Part shown: positions 24,858 through 33,304 of the stretch, one piece after another
How the letters are laid out: each line of letters begins with the position of its first letter
Position numbering within the stretch: the first letter of the stretch is position 1
NCBI GenBank assembly: GCA_045804965.1
Contig: JBJMMD010000022.1
Span: forward strand, 62,001-126,000
Direction of reading: 5' to 3'
Length of the DNA stretch: 64,000 nt
Source of the DNA: CAVTUU01 sp045804965
GTDB lineage: Bacteria > Chloroflexota > Chloroflexia > Thermomicrobiales > UBA6265
Notes under the pieces: generated by a model
Databases searched by the model: none
Told to the model about the DNA's origin: nothing
What the model saw: only the letters and a program-made list of their open reading frames with translations
Position numbers and translations under genes: made by a program

Positions 24858-24887
24858 TTGACATGGCTTTCGATTCAGCCATACAAT
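24858..24887 (+). promoter_or_regulatory. Promoter of ABC operon 3 (TTGACA-18-TACAAT)
   Basis: TTGACA (24858-24863) and TACAAT (24882-24887) with an 18-base spacer, matching the operon 2 promoter in both hexamers, spacing and the GCCATACAAT block. The leader to the GTG at 25012 is about 125 bases. Confidence 0.7.
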
Positions 24888-25011
24888 GCCGCCCGCATCA
24901 ACCCGACTTGACCTTTACCGGCGAGGGGGCTCCCGACCATGTCGGCTGTCTTGCCCGCGAACGCGATGCGAGCACCAGCCCGGCGGCCGGCAAGAGGAAC
25001 TAGGAGCACAG

Positions 25012-25896
25012 GTGGGACAACAACGAGGCGCCAACAGGGCCGTCGCTGCAGCCGCCCGGGTCAGTAGCATCGGCTCAGCCCCGTCCAGTCGCCGCACGGC
25101 GATGACGATCGAGCACGCAACCAAGTACTACAAAACGCAGACCGGCTCGGTGCACGCGCTTGAGGATCTTACCCTGGAGATCGCCGAAGGCGATTTTGTG
25201 TGCATCTTGGGTCCATCCGGCTGCGGCAAGAGTACGCTCCTGTGGGCGCTTTCGGGTCTGCACGACCTCACCAACGGCCGGGTCATGCTCAACGGCACCC
25301 CGGTCACCGGTCCCCGTCCGGAGATCGGCATGATCTTCCAGGACGCGAATCTGCTCCCCTGGCGCAACCTTTATCAGAACATCCTCTTTCCTTTCGAGAT
25401 CAAGAAACTCAATCCTAAGCAGTACGAGCAACGGATCAAGGGTCTCCTCGACGAGGTCGGGCTAACCGGGTTCGAGAAAAAGATGCCGCGGGAGCTCTCC
25501 GGCGGCATGCAGCAACGGGCGAGCATCGTCCGTTGTCTTTCGTTCGATCCCTCAGTCATTCTGATGGATGAACCGTTCGGCGCCCTCGACGCCTTCACCC
25601 GCGACGAGATGAACCTCCTCATCCAGAAGATCTGGATGGAAACTGGGAAGACGATCATCTTCGTTACCCACAATGTGACCGAGTCGATTTTCCTGGCCGA
25701 CCGTGTGGTTGTGCTCACCCCACGGCCTGGCAAGTTGGCCCACATCTTCCCGATCAACCTGCCGAGACCGAGGAGCATCGAGCAGACATTCTCGCCCGAG
25801 TTCCTCAAAATCGTGCTCGAAATCAAACAAACGATCATCACCGGGACCTATGCGCCGCGTCCAGACGATGCGCCGGCGATCGGGTTGGAGCTTTAA
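25012..25896 (+). CDS. ABC transporter ATPase, nitrate/sulfonate/taurine class (SsuB/TauB-like)
   Basis: A 294-residue ATPase. Walker A GPSGCGKST, the Q-loop FQDANLLPW typical of the NrtD/SsuB/TauB/ThiZ class, signature LSGGMQQR, Walker B LMDEPFGALD and switch VTHNV are intact. The first 30 residues are a polar extension. The GTG at 25012 follows GGAG by five bases; the ATG at 25102 (MTIEHATKYYK) is an alternative start that removes the extension. It forms a unit with the permease gene 28 bases downstream and the binding protein at 27057. Confidence 0.88.
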   Translation: MGQQRGANRAVAAAARVSSIGSAPSSRRTAMTIEHATKYYKTQTGSVHALEDLTLEIAEGDFVCILGPSGCGKSTLLWALSGLHDLTNGRVMLNGTPVTGPRPEIGMIFQDANLLPWRNLYQNILFPFEIKKLNPKQYEQRIKGLLDEVGLTGFEKKMPRELSGGMQQRASIVRCLSFDPSVILMDEPFGALDAFTRDEMNLLIQKIWMETGKTIIFVTHNVTESIFLADRVVVLTPRPGKLAHIFPINLPRPRSIEQTFSPEFLKIVLEIKQTIITGTYAPRPDDAPAIGLEL

Positions 25897-25924
25897 TCGC
25901 GCGGCGAAACGAGGAGTTCTGGCC

Positions 25925-26776
25925 ATGGCCAGCGACCTACGAGAAACCCTTCCCACCTTCGAAGCGCAACCGCCGGAAGATGCGGATGTCAGCCTTTCCA
26001 ACTGGTCGGCCCTGACCAACGCGAACTTCGCTAAGAGTTGGGCCGAAGCGGCGGTCATCGCCCTCGTTGCGGTGCTCGTGATCGGTGGGCTGGAGGCGTG
26101 GGTCCGCATCGCGGACGTGCCTTCCTACACGTTTCCCGCGCCGAGCGAGATCGGTAAGGCGCTCTGGAACAACTTCGATCTCTTCCGGCCGCACCTCGAA
26201 GCGACGTTGAAAGTGATGCTGAGCGGTTATGCCATTGGCGCCGCGATCGGTATCGTCCTCGCGGCGGTGATTACGCAGTTTCCCTTCATCGAGAAGGTGA
26301 TCACGCCCTACATCCTCCTCCTCGTGACCACGCCGATGATCGCGCTCGTGCCGTTATTGATTCAGAAGATGGGCTTCGGCTCGGCGCCGCGGATCATCGC
26401 GGTCGCGCTCGCGGCCGGACCGATGGTGATGATCAACTCGGCCACCGGCTTCCGCCGCACGGATCTCGCCAAGATCGCGCTCGCCCGCTCTTATGGCGCA
26501 AGCACATTCCAAATCTTCACAAAAGTCCGCTTCCCGTTGGCCCTGCCGATGATCATTGTTGGGCTGATGGTTGGTGCGATATTCGGCATGCTGACCGCGG
26601 TCGGTTCGGAAATCATCGGCAGCAGCGTTGGCCTCGGCAGCCGCTTGGCCTTCTACTCCTCGCGGATTCAGATGGCCAATTTCTGGGCGGTGATTGTCAT
26701 GCTCGCGGTCATGGGTATCCTGATCTATGTCTTCTTCTACTGGGTTGGGAAACGTTGGGCAAGTTGGCAGGCATGA
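25925..26776 (+). CDS. ABC transporter permease, SsuC/TauC type
   Basis: A 283-residue permease with about six helices. The ATPase-contact motif is in the segment KIALARSYGASTFQIFTKVR, and the SxxxLG-like QxAxxxG organisation of this class is visible. The ATG at 25925 follows GAGGAG by eight bases. An open frame extends upstream across the ATPase gene end but is a shadow. It is the partner of the ATPase gene upstream. A family A repeat doublet separates it from the binding-protein gene. Confidence 0.88.
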   Translation: MASDLRETLPTFEAQPPEDADVSLSNWSALTNANFAKSWAEAAVIALVAVLVIGGLEAWVRIADVPSYTFPAPSEIGKALWNNFDLFRPHLEATLKVMLSGYAIGAAIGIVLAAVITQFPFIEKVITPYILLLVTTPMIALVPLLIQKMGFGSAPRIIAVALAAGPMVMINSATGFRRTDLAKIALARSYGASTFQIFTKVRFPLALPMIIVGLMVGAIFGMLTAVGSEIIGSSVGLGSRLAFYSSRIQMANFWAVIVMLAVMGILIYVFFYWVGKRWASWQA

Positions 26777-26838
26777 GGCCGCTCGCACCGACCGTCATGC
26801 TGGCGCACAACCGACCGTCGGTCCGAGCCGCTCTCTCG

Positions 26839-26920
26839 TCATTCCGGGCTTGTCGAGGAATCATTCTCTTCCGACGAGCTTGGTCGGGGGTGACGAGATT
26901 CTTCGCTTCGCTCAGAATGA
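26839..26920. repeat. Inverted doublet of family A palindromic repeat
   Basis: A diverged forward copy (26839-26862) and a perfect reverse copy (26896-26920) span 82 bases, inside the gap between the permease and binding-protein genes of operon 3. Confidence 0.8.
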
Positions 26921-27056
26921 CGGGAAGGGGCGCTCAGCATCACGGGTTGGGCGGGCAGCATGACGAAGTGGGGGCGCGCAGGATGACGAAAGGGCCTTGC
27001 ATTCGCTCGGTCGTTTGGCCGAGCGCCGCGACAGTGAACGAGGAGGGAGATCTTCG

Positions 27057-28247
27057 ATGAGCCGGCTCGATGAGTTGATCGCAGACCTGACCAGTTCCCG
27101 CATTACTCGGCGCCAGTTTATGCAGCGGGCGGCCGCGCTCGGTCTCTCCGTGCCGATGCTCTCCGCGGCCGGTGGCCTCACGGCTTTTGCCCAAGAGACC
27201 AAGAACAAGGTTTCTTTCATGTCGCCGCGCGGCACGCTCGAAGTGCTCGACGACTATCCGTATTGGGTCAGCCTGAAGATGGGATACTTCGGCGACATCC
27301 AAACCGAGATGCACCCCGCGATCTTGCAGGCAACCTCTAGTTCGCAGGCGGTTGCCGAAAATCAAGGCGACATGTCCTATGTCTCTCCTGGCGTTTTCTC
27401 CCTCGGCGTTGAAGCCGGCGTTGATCTCGTGTCGGTCTGGCAAATGCCATCGCTCGATGTCTTCGACATCGCCCTGCCGAAGGGTAACCCACAGGGCATT
27501 ACGACCCTGAAGGACCTCGAAGGCAAGAGCGTGATCCTCGGCGATCAAGGTTGGTCATCGATTGTCGACCCAATGATTGCGCAGGCGGGCGGCGATCCGA
27601 GCAAGGTGAAATACGCCTCGTCCGGCACGACCTGGGGCCAGACTCTCGCGTCTGGTCAGGGTGACGCTGCCCTTTGCTGGGAGGGTCTCCGCGCCCAATG
27701 GAAAGCTGGCGGGCTCGACTTCGACTACATCCTGGGCAAGGATTGGTCGAAGTTCCCTTCGAACTCATTCCAAATCCGCCGCTCCGATTTCGAGGACGCC
27801 TCGCTCAAAGACCTCTACACCAACTATCTCAAAGGCTGGGCGATGGGCCTCGAATTTGGCTACCACAACCCGCGCGCCGCGACCCAGATCACGATGGAAG
27901 TGCCGGAAATCACGAAAGCGCTGAACGACACGTTCAAGGATAAGAGTGTCGCTGTCGAGTCGATGTGGCAACTTGCCACCGTGTATCGCGGCAACTGGGA
28001 AACGCGTCAGGGTTGGGGTTGGCATGATCTCGATGCATGGAATCTCTTCCTGACCACGATCAAGGACATCGGTCAACTCACGAAAGAGATCAAGGCGGAG
28101 GACATCATCAAGAACGATTACGTTGCCGGCGGCAACGACTTCGACCACGACAAGGTCAAGGCCGACGCCGACGGCTTCCAGCTCTCAGCCGAGTTTGCGG
28201 CGGCGATGGATCCGAAGGCCACGCCGGAGGCGACGCCGACATCCTAG
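27057..28247 (+). CDS. ABC transporter solute-binding protein, NMT1/SsuA-like, Tat-exported
   Basis: A 396-residue binding protein for operon 3. The signal is TRRQFMQRAAALGLS with a hydrophobic core ending near AFAQE. The mature part has the class II layout of the nitrate/sulfonate/thiamine-precursor group (YPYWVSLKMGYFGDI, VSVWQMP, GITTLKDLEGKSVILGDQGW). The C-terminus is acidic and Pro/Thr-rich. The ATG at 27057 follows AGGAGGGAG. The ligand cannot be read; a small organic acid, amine or heterocycle is more likely than a sugar for this class. It is followed by a perfect hairpin. Confidence 0.87.
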   Translation: MSRLDELIADLTSSRITRRQFMQRAAALGLSVPMLSAAGGLTAFAQETKNKVSFMSPRGTLEVLDDYPYWVSLKMGYFGDIQTEMHPAILQATSSSQAVAENQGDMSYVSPGVFSLGVEAGVDLVSVWQMPSLDVFDIALPKGNPQGITTLKDLEGKSVILGDQGWSSIVDPMIAQAGGDPSKVKYASSGTTWGQTLASGQGDAALCWEGLRAQWKAGGLDFDYILGKDWSKFPSNSFQIRRSDFEDASLKDLYTNYLKGWAMGLEFGYHNPRAATQITMEVPEITKALNDTFKDKSVAVESMWQLATVYRGNWETRQGWGWHDLDAWNLFLTTIKDIGQLTKEIKAEDIIKNDYVAGGNDFDHDKVKADADGFQLSAEFAAAMDPKATPEATPTS

Positions 28248-28273
28248 GCTCCGCCGGATAAAGTGAACGCCGC

Positions 28274-28300
28274 GGGCGGCTCCACAGTGAGGAGCCGCCC
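28274..28300 (+). repeat. Intercistronic hairpin after the operon 3 binding-protein gene
   Basis: GGGCGGCTCC and GGAGCCGCCC form a perfect 10 bp stem with a 7-base loop, 27 bases after the stop codon. The following sequence is not T-rich. It may be a terminator without a clear U tract or an mRNA 3' stabiliser. Confidence 0.65.
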
Positions 28301-28332
28301 CAGGTCAGTCCATCCCGCCCGCGAGGAGTCCC

Positions 28333-28707
28333 ATGTCCGAGTCTTCGGAACCAAAGGAACCGCGCAAGCAGTTTCACCACGTCGGGCTGCGCGCGCTCGA
28401 CGAGCAGCCGAGCGAGCACCACGTCCCACCCAGCAAGTGCTGGGTGACCAACCCGAACCACCATCAGATGCGGATCGAATATCTGCGCTATGCGCCAGAA
28501 AGCCCGATCAGCGAGGAGTTCCAAAACGCTCCCCATATCGCCTATGAAGTCGACGAGCTCGAACCGCATTTGGCAGGGAAAGAGGTCATCCTCGAACCGT
28601 TCGATGTCGGCGACCCGCCCTTCGCCACTGTTGCCTTCACCAAGGAGCACGGGCTCTTCACCGAATACATGCAGTTCAAACCCGGCCGCAAATGGTTCGA
28701 CGAGTAA
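28333..28707 (+). CDS. VOC (glyoxalase/dioxygenase-fold) family protein
   Basis: A 124-residue single-module VOC protein. It begins FHHVGLRA and contains MRIEYLRYAP, PHIAYEVDELEPHL and TEYMQFKPG, a betaalphabetabetabeta pattern with His and Glu residues at metal-ligand positions. Related proteins act as epimerases, lyases or dioxygenases on small acids or sugars. The ATG is preceded by GAGGAG. It lies between the operon 3 binding-protein gene and a TIM-barrel isomerase, which suggests a step in catabolism of the operon's substrate. Confidence 0.75.
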   Translation: MSESSEPKEPRKQFHHVGLRALDEQPSEHHVPPSKCWVTNPNHHQMRIEYLRYAPESPISEEFQNAPHIAYEVDELEPHLAGKEVILEPFDVGDPPFATVAFTKEHGLFTEYMQFKPGRKWFDE

Positions 28708-28710
28708 GGC

Positions 28711-28778
28711 TTTCCTCACCCGGCGCTTCGCACCACCCTCGCCCGTGCGCGGGCGAGGGGATCAAGGGGTGAGGGAAC
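28711..28778. repeat. Family B palindromic repeat
   Basis: CTCACCCGGCGC, CCCTCGCCC...GGGCGAGGG and GGGTGAGGGAACC form a nested palindrome between two co-directional genes. Confidence 0.75.
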
Positions 28779-28833
28779 CTCTGGGCCGAGCGTTAGATCC
28801 AGTCAGATCATAAGTAGGGGAAGGAACTAACCG

Positions 28834-29655
28834 ATGGCAGATCGACTCGCCGCGTCGACGAACACCTACCACACGTATTCATTGGAAGAAGCGCTCGCCG
28901 GCATCGCCGGCGCCGGGTTCACCAGCGTCGAGCTAACCTCCGTTCCCGGTTGGACTGAACACGTCCGCCGCGACGCCAGTCCCGAGCACCTTGCCCACGT
29001 CAAGGACTTGCTCAACGAGCATGGTCTGACCCCGGTTAGTCTCTCCGGTCATTCCGACCTCGTCAGCGACGCGGGCGTCGCCGAGTTCAAGAAAGCACTC
29101 AATCTCTGCCGCCAGCTCAGCATCTCGATGATTACCACCAGCACCGGCGGTCACGACGCCTCCTCGACAGGAGGGTTGGACGAGCAACGCCAGCAGTTTT
29201 TGAAACGGATCGGACCGCTCGCCGACGAGGCCGCGGCTGATGGCATCTCGATTTGTCTCGAAACCCATGGTGGATTGCTCGCCACCGGCGCCATCGCCGC
29301 CGATCTCGTTCGCCAGATCAACAAGCCGAACGTCGGCATTAACTACGACGCCGGCAACGTCATCTTTTACGGCAACACCCGCCCAGAAACCGACATCGCC
29401 AGTGCCGTCGATTACATCAACCACGTCCACGTCAAAGATCAAATCGGCGGCGCCGGCGTCTGGAATTTCCCGCAGGTCGGCACCGGTGAAGTCGACTACA
29501 CCGCGATCTTCTCCGCCCTCGATGCCGCCGGATTCAACGGCCCATGCAGCATCGAAATCGAATTCCAAGGCGAACCGTGGCCCTCCTTGGACGACGTCAA
29601 CCGCGCGCTGACGGACTCGTTCAAGTTCGTACGGCAGTTCGTGCCAGCGGGGTAG
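28834..29655 (+). CDS. Sugar phosphate isomerase/epimerase-type TIM barrel
   Basis: A 273-residue AP-endonuclease-2-fold protein. Metal-site strands are visible: CLETHG (Glu), NYDAGN (Asp), HVHVKD (His) and SIEIEFQGE (Glu). The N-terminal ASTNTYHTYSLEEAL is usual for ketose or inosose isomerases. It is related to, but not a copy of, the protein at 5842-6804. GGGGAAGGAAC precedes the ATG. With the Gfo/Idh/MocA gene downstream of the RAYT element it repeats the isomerase-dehydrogenase pairing seen at 4.5-6.8 kb. Confidence 0.87.
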   Translation: MADRLAASTNTYHTYSLEEALAGIAGAGFTSVELTSVPGWTEHVRRDASPEHLAHVKDLLNEHGLTPVSLSGHSDLVSDAGVAEFKKALNLCRQLSISMITTSTGGHDASSTGGLDEQRQQFLKRIGPLADEAAADGISICLETHGGLLATGAIAADLVRQINKPNVGINYDAGNVIFYGNTRPETDIASAVDYINHVHVKDQIGGAGVWNFPQVGTGEVDYTAIFSALDAAGFNGPCSIEIEFQGEPWPSLDDVNRALTDSFKFVRQFVPAG

Positions 29656-29692
29656 GGAAACAGACGAAATAGCGGATAGCCACACCCAAACG

Positions 29693-30298
29693 CCGCGGGC
29701 CTAAAGACCCGCGCTCATTCAGCCGAAGCCCCTCCGGGGCTGGGGTTGGGCGATCTTGAAAGGAGAGAGCGTGTCGTATTGGCGGCTCTTCTATCACATT
29801 GTTTGGGCAACCAGGCACCGCGAGCAGTTCATTGATCACCAGATCGCCGGACTCATACGAGGCGAAATTGACCTTACCTGCAGAAAATATCGGGCAATTC
29901 CCCATGCCGTAGGGTTCATGCCGGATCATGTTCACCTTGCGATTTCCATTCCCCCACGAGTCGCCGTCTCAGATCTTGTTGGCGTCATCAAGGGTGGAAC
30001 AAGCCTTCAAATCAATAGTTCAAATGGGCCGCAGAAACTCGAGCAGTTCGGATGGCAATCAGAGTTCGGCGTGCACTCTTTTTCCGAGCGCTCCCTTGCT
30101 TCCGTTTTCACCTACGTCAATAACCAAGTCATACATCATCGGGATGGGAATCTTTGGTCCGAATACGAAATCGCTGAAACAACACCACCGAACGCGCGCT
30201 AAGACCAGCGCACCATTGCACAGGTGTTGAAGTGAGTCGACGTTTTTCTCAGCCCGGAGGGGCTTCGGCTGAATGAGCGCGGGTCTTTAGGCCCGCGG
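29693..30298 (+). mobile_element. RAYT/IS200-like element 2 with near-identical inverted ends
   Basis: About 605 bases. The left end (29693-29745) and right end (30250-30298) are inverted copies differing by one missing base in about 47. Each end has a GCGGGCCTAAAGACCCGC hairpin and an AGCCCCTCCGGGGCT hairpin. The hairpins are unlike those of element 1. The near-identity of the ends suggests recent activity or recent gene conversion. It separates a TIM-barrel gene from its presumed dehydrogenase partner. Confidence 0.8.
29771..30202 (+). CDS. REP-associated tyrosine transposase (Y1/IS200-like)
   Basis: A 143-residue transposase starting MSYWRLFYHIVWATRHRE. HUH motif DHVHL (H53, H55) and catalytic Y115 in YVNNQVIHH sit at the same positions as in the 23.2 kb copy. 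All expected family segments are present and uninterrupted, so it is probably functional. The GTG at 29771 follows AAAGGAGAG; a TTG at 29756 overlaps that site and is rejected. Confidence 0.9.
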   Translation: MSYWRLFYHIVWATRHREQFIDHQIAGLIRGEIDLTCRKYRAIPHAVGFMPDHVHLAISIPPRVAVSDLVGVIKGGTSLQINSSNGPQKLEQFGWQSEFGVHSFSERSLASVFTYVNNQVIHHRDGNLWSEYEIAETTPPNAR

Positions 30299-30335
30299 CC
30301 GGAAGGCAACTATCGGTGATCGAGGAGACACATCG

Positions 30336-31340
30336 ATGCCCAAAGTCGCAGTGCTTGGCGCCGGGTTTATGGGGAGCACGCATGCGCGGGCGTATGCGAG
30401 CATGCCGGGCGTTGAACTCGGTGCCATTTATGCCCACAGCGGGAAACGGGCAGAGCCGCTTGCCGCCGAGCTCGGGACAACCTGGACCGACGACCTCTCG
30501 CGGATCGTCGGCGATGATGCGATCGACGCCATCGACATCTGCCTCCCCACCCCCGAACACCGTTCTGCGACTGAAGCGGCAATCGGCGCAGGCAAGCATG
30601 TCCTCCTAGAGAAGCCGATCGCGCTGGACATTGCGGACGCGGACGCCCTGGTCGATCTTGCGGTCTCCACCGACAAGGTCTTCATGATCGCCCATGTCCT
30701 CCGCTTCTGGCCGGAGTACGTCGAATTGCAAAAAATCGCGGCAAGCAGACAGTATGGATCGCCGGTCTCCGGATTCGCCTCCCGCCGCCAACCCTTTCCC
30801 GCCTGGTCGGAGCTCTTTAGCCGGTCTGATCTGACCGGCGGGGCTGTGATCGACATGATGATCCACGATTACGACATGCTGAATTGGATCTTCGGTGCGC
30901 CGAAAGCCGTCACCGCTCGCGGGATCAAGAATCCCCGGTCCCAAGGCTGGGATCAGGTGCAGGTGCTGATCGATTACGACCGCTCGTCGGCGCTGGTCGA
31001 CGGCGGGATGATGATGCCGGAGTCCTATCCGTTCAGCTCGCGTCTCGAGGTGCTCCTTGAATCCGGGGCGTTGGAATATCACTTCCGCGCGGGCGGACGG
31101 AGCGTGGAGATGGGCGGAGGCGTCAACGAACTGACTGAGTATCCGAACGAGGGCGATCCCACCAAGGTCAGCGCTCCCGCCGAAGATCCCTATACCGCCG
31201 AGGTCGCCTATTTCATCGATTGCATTGAGTCGGGCAAACCCGCTACCCGTGCTACTCCCGCCGCCGCCCGCCTTGCCCTCCAGGTCAGCCTTGCTGCCCG
31301 CGACTCGCTGGAGACGGGAAAGCCGGTAACGCTAGACTGA
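30336..31340 (+). CDS. Gfo/Idh/MocA family NAD(P)-dependent oxidoreductase
   Basis: A 334-residue dehydrogenase. The Rossmann start is VAVLGAGFMGSTHARAY, the family motif LLEKPIALD holds the catalytic Lys near residue 93, and DMMIHDYDMLNWIFG near residue 170-185 is the C-terminal domain's substrate-site helix. It probably oxidises a sugar or cyclitol carbon. GAGGAGACACATCG precedes the ATG. It belongs with the VOC and TIM-barrel genes upstream, although RAYT element 2 now lies between. Confidence 0.88.
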   Translation: MPKVAVLGAGFMGSTHARAYASMPGVELGAIYAHSGKRAEPLAAELGTTWTDDLSRIVGDDAIDAIDICLPTPEHRSATEAAIGAGKHVLLEKPIALDIADADALVDLAVSTDKVFMIAHVLRFWPEYVELQKIAASRQYGSPVSGFASRRQPFPAWSELFSRSDLTGGAVIDMMIHDYDMLNWIFGAPKAVTARGIKNPRSQGWDQVQVLIDYDRSSALVDGGMMMPESYPFSSRLEVLLESGALEYHFRAGGRSVEMGGGVNELTEYPNEGDPTKVSAPAEDPYTAEVAYFIDCIESGKPATRATPAAARLALQVSLAARDSLETGKPVTLD

Positions 31341-31369
31341 CAATGTGGCGAAGGACGCCCGCTTAAATT

Positions 31370-31466
31370 GTAGGGGCGGAAGGCTTCCGCCCGGGTCCGA
31401 ATTTGAACGAGTTGTCATTACCAGAAAGCGTCCGGCAGGCCGCGGGTGCAAGCCTTGCACCCCTAC
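31370..31466. repeat. REPIN-like doublet, family C (GTAGGGGCG)
   Basis: GTAGGGGCGGAAGGCTTCCG opens the forward palindrome (31370-31392), and the inverted partner (31444-31466) ends CACCCCTAC. The span is 97 bases, identical to the doublet at 24697-24793. The two half-palindromes differ in compensating stem bases. Confidence 0.8.
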
Positions 31467-31479
31467 GTAGCTCGATGCA

Positions 31480-31752
31480 CTACTCCTTGATATCGAACGC
31501 GTTCACCACCGCGCGCTGGAAGCTCGGGTGCTGATCGAGCAGGCCGTCGATGCTCATCCGCAGGAATGACGCGAGCTGGATGAACTCGAGCGGACTCAGA
31601 CTCAGCGTGACGAAATCGATCTGCAGTTCGATCAGATCATCCTCGGTCAGATCGTCCTTCGGCCGGCGGGGGATGCGGGAGGTCGTTTGCAGCCCGGTTT
31701 CGGGCCAAATCATGTCGAGCAAATCGACCGTCGCTTGATTCGCCTCCGCCAT
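31480..31752 (-). CDS. Small hypothetical protein
   Basis: A 90-residue soluble protein with a charged centre (RRPKDDLTEDDLIELQ) and a helical C-terminal half (LSPLEFIQLASFLRMSIDGLL). No family recognised. The ATG at 31752 follows GGAAGGTCTGCG, a usable ribosome-binding site. Amino-acid composition looks like a real protein. A minus-strand hairpin lies upstream at 31861-31892, so it probably has its own promoter in the 31753-31860 gap. Confidence 0.55.
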   Translation of the reverse strand: MAEANQATVDLLDMIWPETGLQTTSRIPRRPKDDLTEDDLIELQIDFVTLSLSPLEFIQLASFLRMSIDGLLDQHPSFQRAVVNAFDIKE

Positions 31753-31860
31753 CGCAGACCTTCCTTCGTACGCAAAACCGCTGTGATCATGCCGACGGTG
31801 ATACTAGCCGTCGTCTGCGATGATCGCAATTTCACGCTCCGAAATTCGGAAGAAAGAAGT

Positions 31861-31892
31861 GATCCCTTCCGGTGGCTGGACCAGAAGGGATC
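31861..31892 (-). terminator. Probable intrinsic terminator, leftward
   Basis: GATCCCTTC and GAAGGGATC form a perfect 9 bp stem (14-base loop). Read on the minus strand, the stem is followed by ACTTCTTTCTTCC, a T/C-rich tail. It would end transcription of the small leftward frame at 31989-32171. Confidence 0.5.
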
Positions 31893-31988
31893 TTGAACGA
31901 AGGAAATAGGGGTGGATGGGGATCGCCGCGCTACCTGGCATTGGCGCACGACGGAACGGCTGCACACGTGCCGATAATCATCAAGCAA

Positions 31989-32171
31989 TCACGATCCGGG
32001 TCTTCCTGCCGGCGGAAGCGACTCGGCGCTCCCAGCCGGCGACCTCATAATGGATAGACCCGCTCGCTCCATCGCGACGACGAGCATCGCTGACTCGTTG
32101 TCGTTGAGCTTCGGCGTCTTGAGCCGAGGCTCGTTCAGTACCAGCATTTCCATCATCTGCCGCGGATCCAC
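31989..32171 (-). CDS. Possible small hypothetical protein
   Basis: A 60-residue frame, MDPRQMMEMLVLNEPRLKTP..., with no recognisable family. Supporting points are the terminator-like hairpin downstream and the plausible N-terminal two-thirds. The C-terminal PAGSAESLPPAGRPGS is low-complexity. It may be spurious. Confidence 0.3.
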   Translation of the reverse strand: MDPRQMMEMLVLNEPRLKTPKLNDNESAMLVVAMERAGLSIMRSPAGSAESLPPAGRPGS

Positions 32172-32690
32172 CGCTTAAGAACCCGCCGCAGAACCGAACC
32201 GCTTAATCGTGCAAATCTCTTATTCAACGACCCATTAGTGATAACGCTTCAATCCGCTTTGTTGTTCCGCTTACCGGGCCAGTTCCCTGACCACGTGCCT
32301 ATCATCCTCCACAACGTCACCCCGCACATCCTATGGATTACGTAATCGCGCACCTCGCGCAGGCGTCGACCCACTTACGTACTTTGACGTACACGCGTCC
32401 GTCCACGGACGATAGGCTTGCGGCGAGTAGGTGAACTTCAGGAACCATTTTCGCGATCGCCCAGACGCGGCTACGCGGCTAAGCGGCTGTGCGGCTGCCC
32501 GCGAAGCGCGCGGTTGGAAGCCCCACGCTAAACCTATGAAGCCGCCCTTCGAGGGCTGAGCACGAGGCGATCAGTGGGATGCGCCGTCTCCGTGAGCCGG
32601 TTCAAGGCCGGCTTCGGAGCCTGAGTCCGAGCAGTCATGCCCGGCCATGCGGCTTAGCCTCGTGGCGAGGGGCGGGTAACATGCCGACGG
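32172..32690. other. Gene-free region with short tandem repeat and hairpins
   Basis: About 520 bases without a supported gene. It holds CGTCCG/CGGACG (around 32397-32412), four GCGGCT units at exact 8-base steps (32468, 32476, 32484, 32492), a GCCC-TTCGA-GGGC hairpin near 32547, and an imperfect 11 bp stem CTCCGTGAGCCGG/CCGGCTTCGGAG near 32588-32619. Together they suggest a structured transcript or a decayed mobile-element end, but no known RNA family is recognised. Confidence 0.4.
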
Positions 32691-33287
32691 TTAAGCGGGT
32701 TCGGGCGCGGCAATCCCGTAGGGACGGAGGAGGGATTCGAGATGGTTGCGGAGCCATTCGGCAAGTGATCCTTCTCGGAAAATTGCCCAGGTCACAAGTG
32801 AGCCGTTGTACGTTGCGTGGACGTCGCGGGCGAGTCGGTCGGTGTCGCACGGACGCAGCTCGCCACTAACGATCGCGGCATCAAGCAACCGCTGGATGCC
32901 AGCGATCATCGTTTCCGCCTGGTCGAGGCCATATCGATGAAACTCGGCATCACTCAGGTCGATCTGCAGGAATGCAAGATGATTCGCGAGCGCTTCCGGC
33001 GTCGATACGCCTTCCGTGAGACGAGCAAGCACGCCAAACAGGGATTGCAACGGCGATGCGCTTCGATCGGTGTTGAACGCGGTCTGGGTGGCCGTTGACC
33101 CGCTCGCCGCGAACGCCAACAACAAACCACGCTTCGAGCCGAAACGCTGGATCAAGGTCGCGGGAACGAGCCCGATCTCGGCGGCAACATCCGCAAGCGT
33201 GAGACGGCCTGGACCTAGTCGACCGATGACCCCTCCTGTCGCTTCCAAGATCGCGGCGTCGGTGATCGTGCGAGGACGACCAGCCAT
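32691..33287 (-). CDS. TetR family transcriptional regulator
   Basis: A 198-residue repressor. The N-terminal HTH is LTLADVAAEIGLVPATLIQRFGSKRGLL (about 30-57), with a helical ligand-binding domain after it. It is divergent from the SDR at 33392, with an 11+11 bp palindrome (33305-33335) directly between the two starts. The usual logic is repression of itself and the SDR until a ligand binds. The ATG at 33287 has a weak AGGG upstream. Confidence 0.88.
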   Translation of the reverse strand: MAGRPRTITDAAILEATGGVIGRLGPGRLTLADVAAEIGLVPATLIQRFGSKRGLLLAFAASGSTATQTAFNTDRSASPLQSLFGVLARLTEGVSTPEALANHLAFLQIDLSDAEFHRYGLDQAETMIAGIQRLLDAAIVSGELRPCDTDRLARDVHATYNGSLVTWAIFREGSLAEWLRNHLESLLRPYGIAAPEPA

Positions 33288-33304
33288 AGGACGTATCCCT
33301 GTCT

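Noticed and set aside
32580..32625. GGTTCAAGG inside a hairpin, considered as a tRNA T-arm
   Set aside because: No acceptor, D or anticodon arm can be folded around it.
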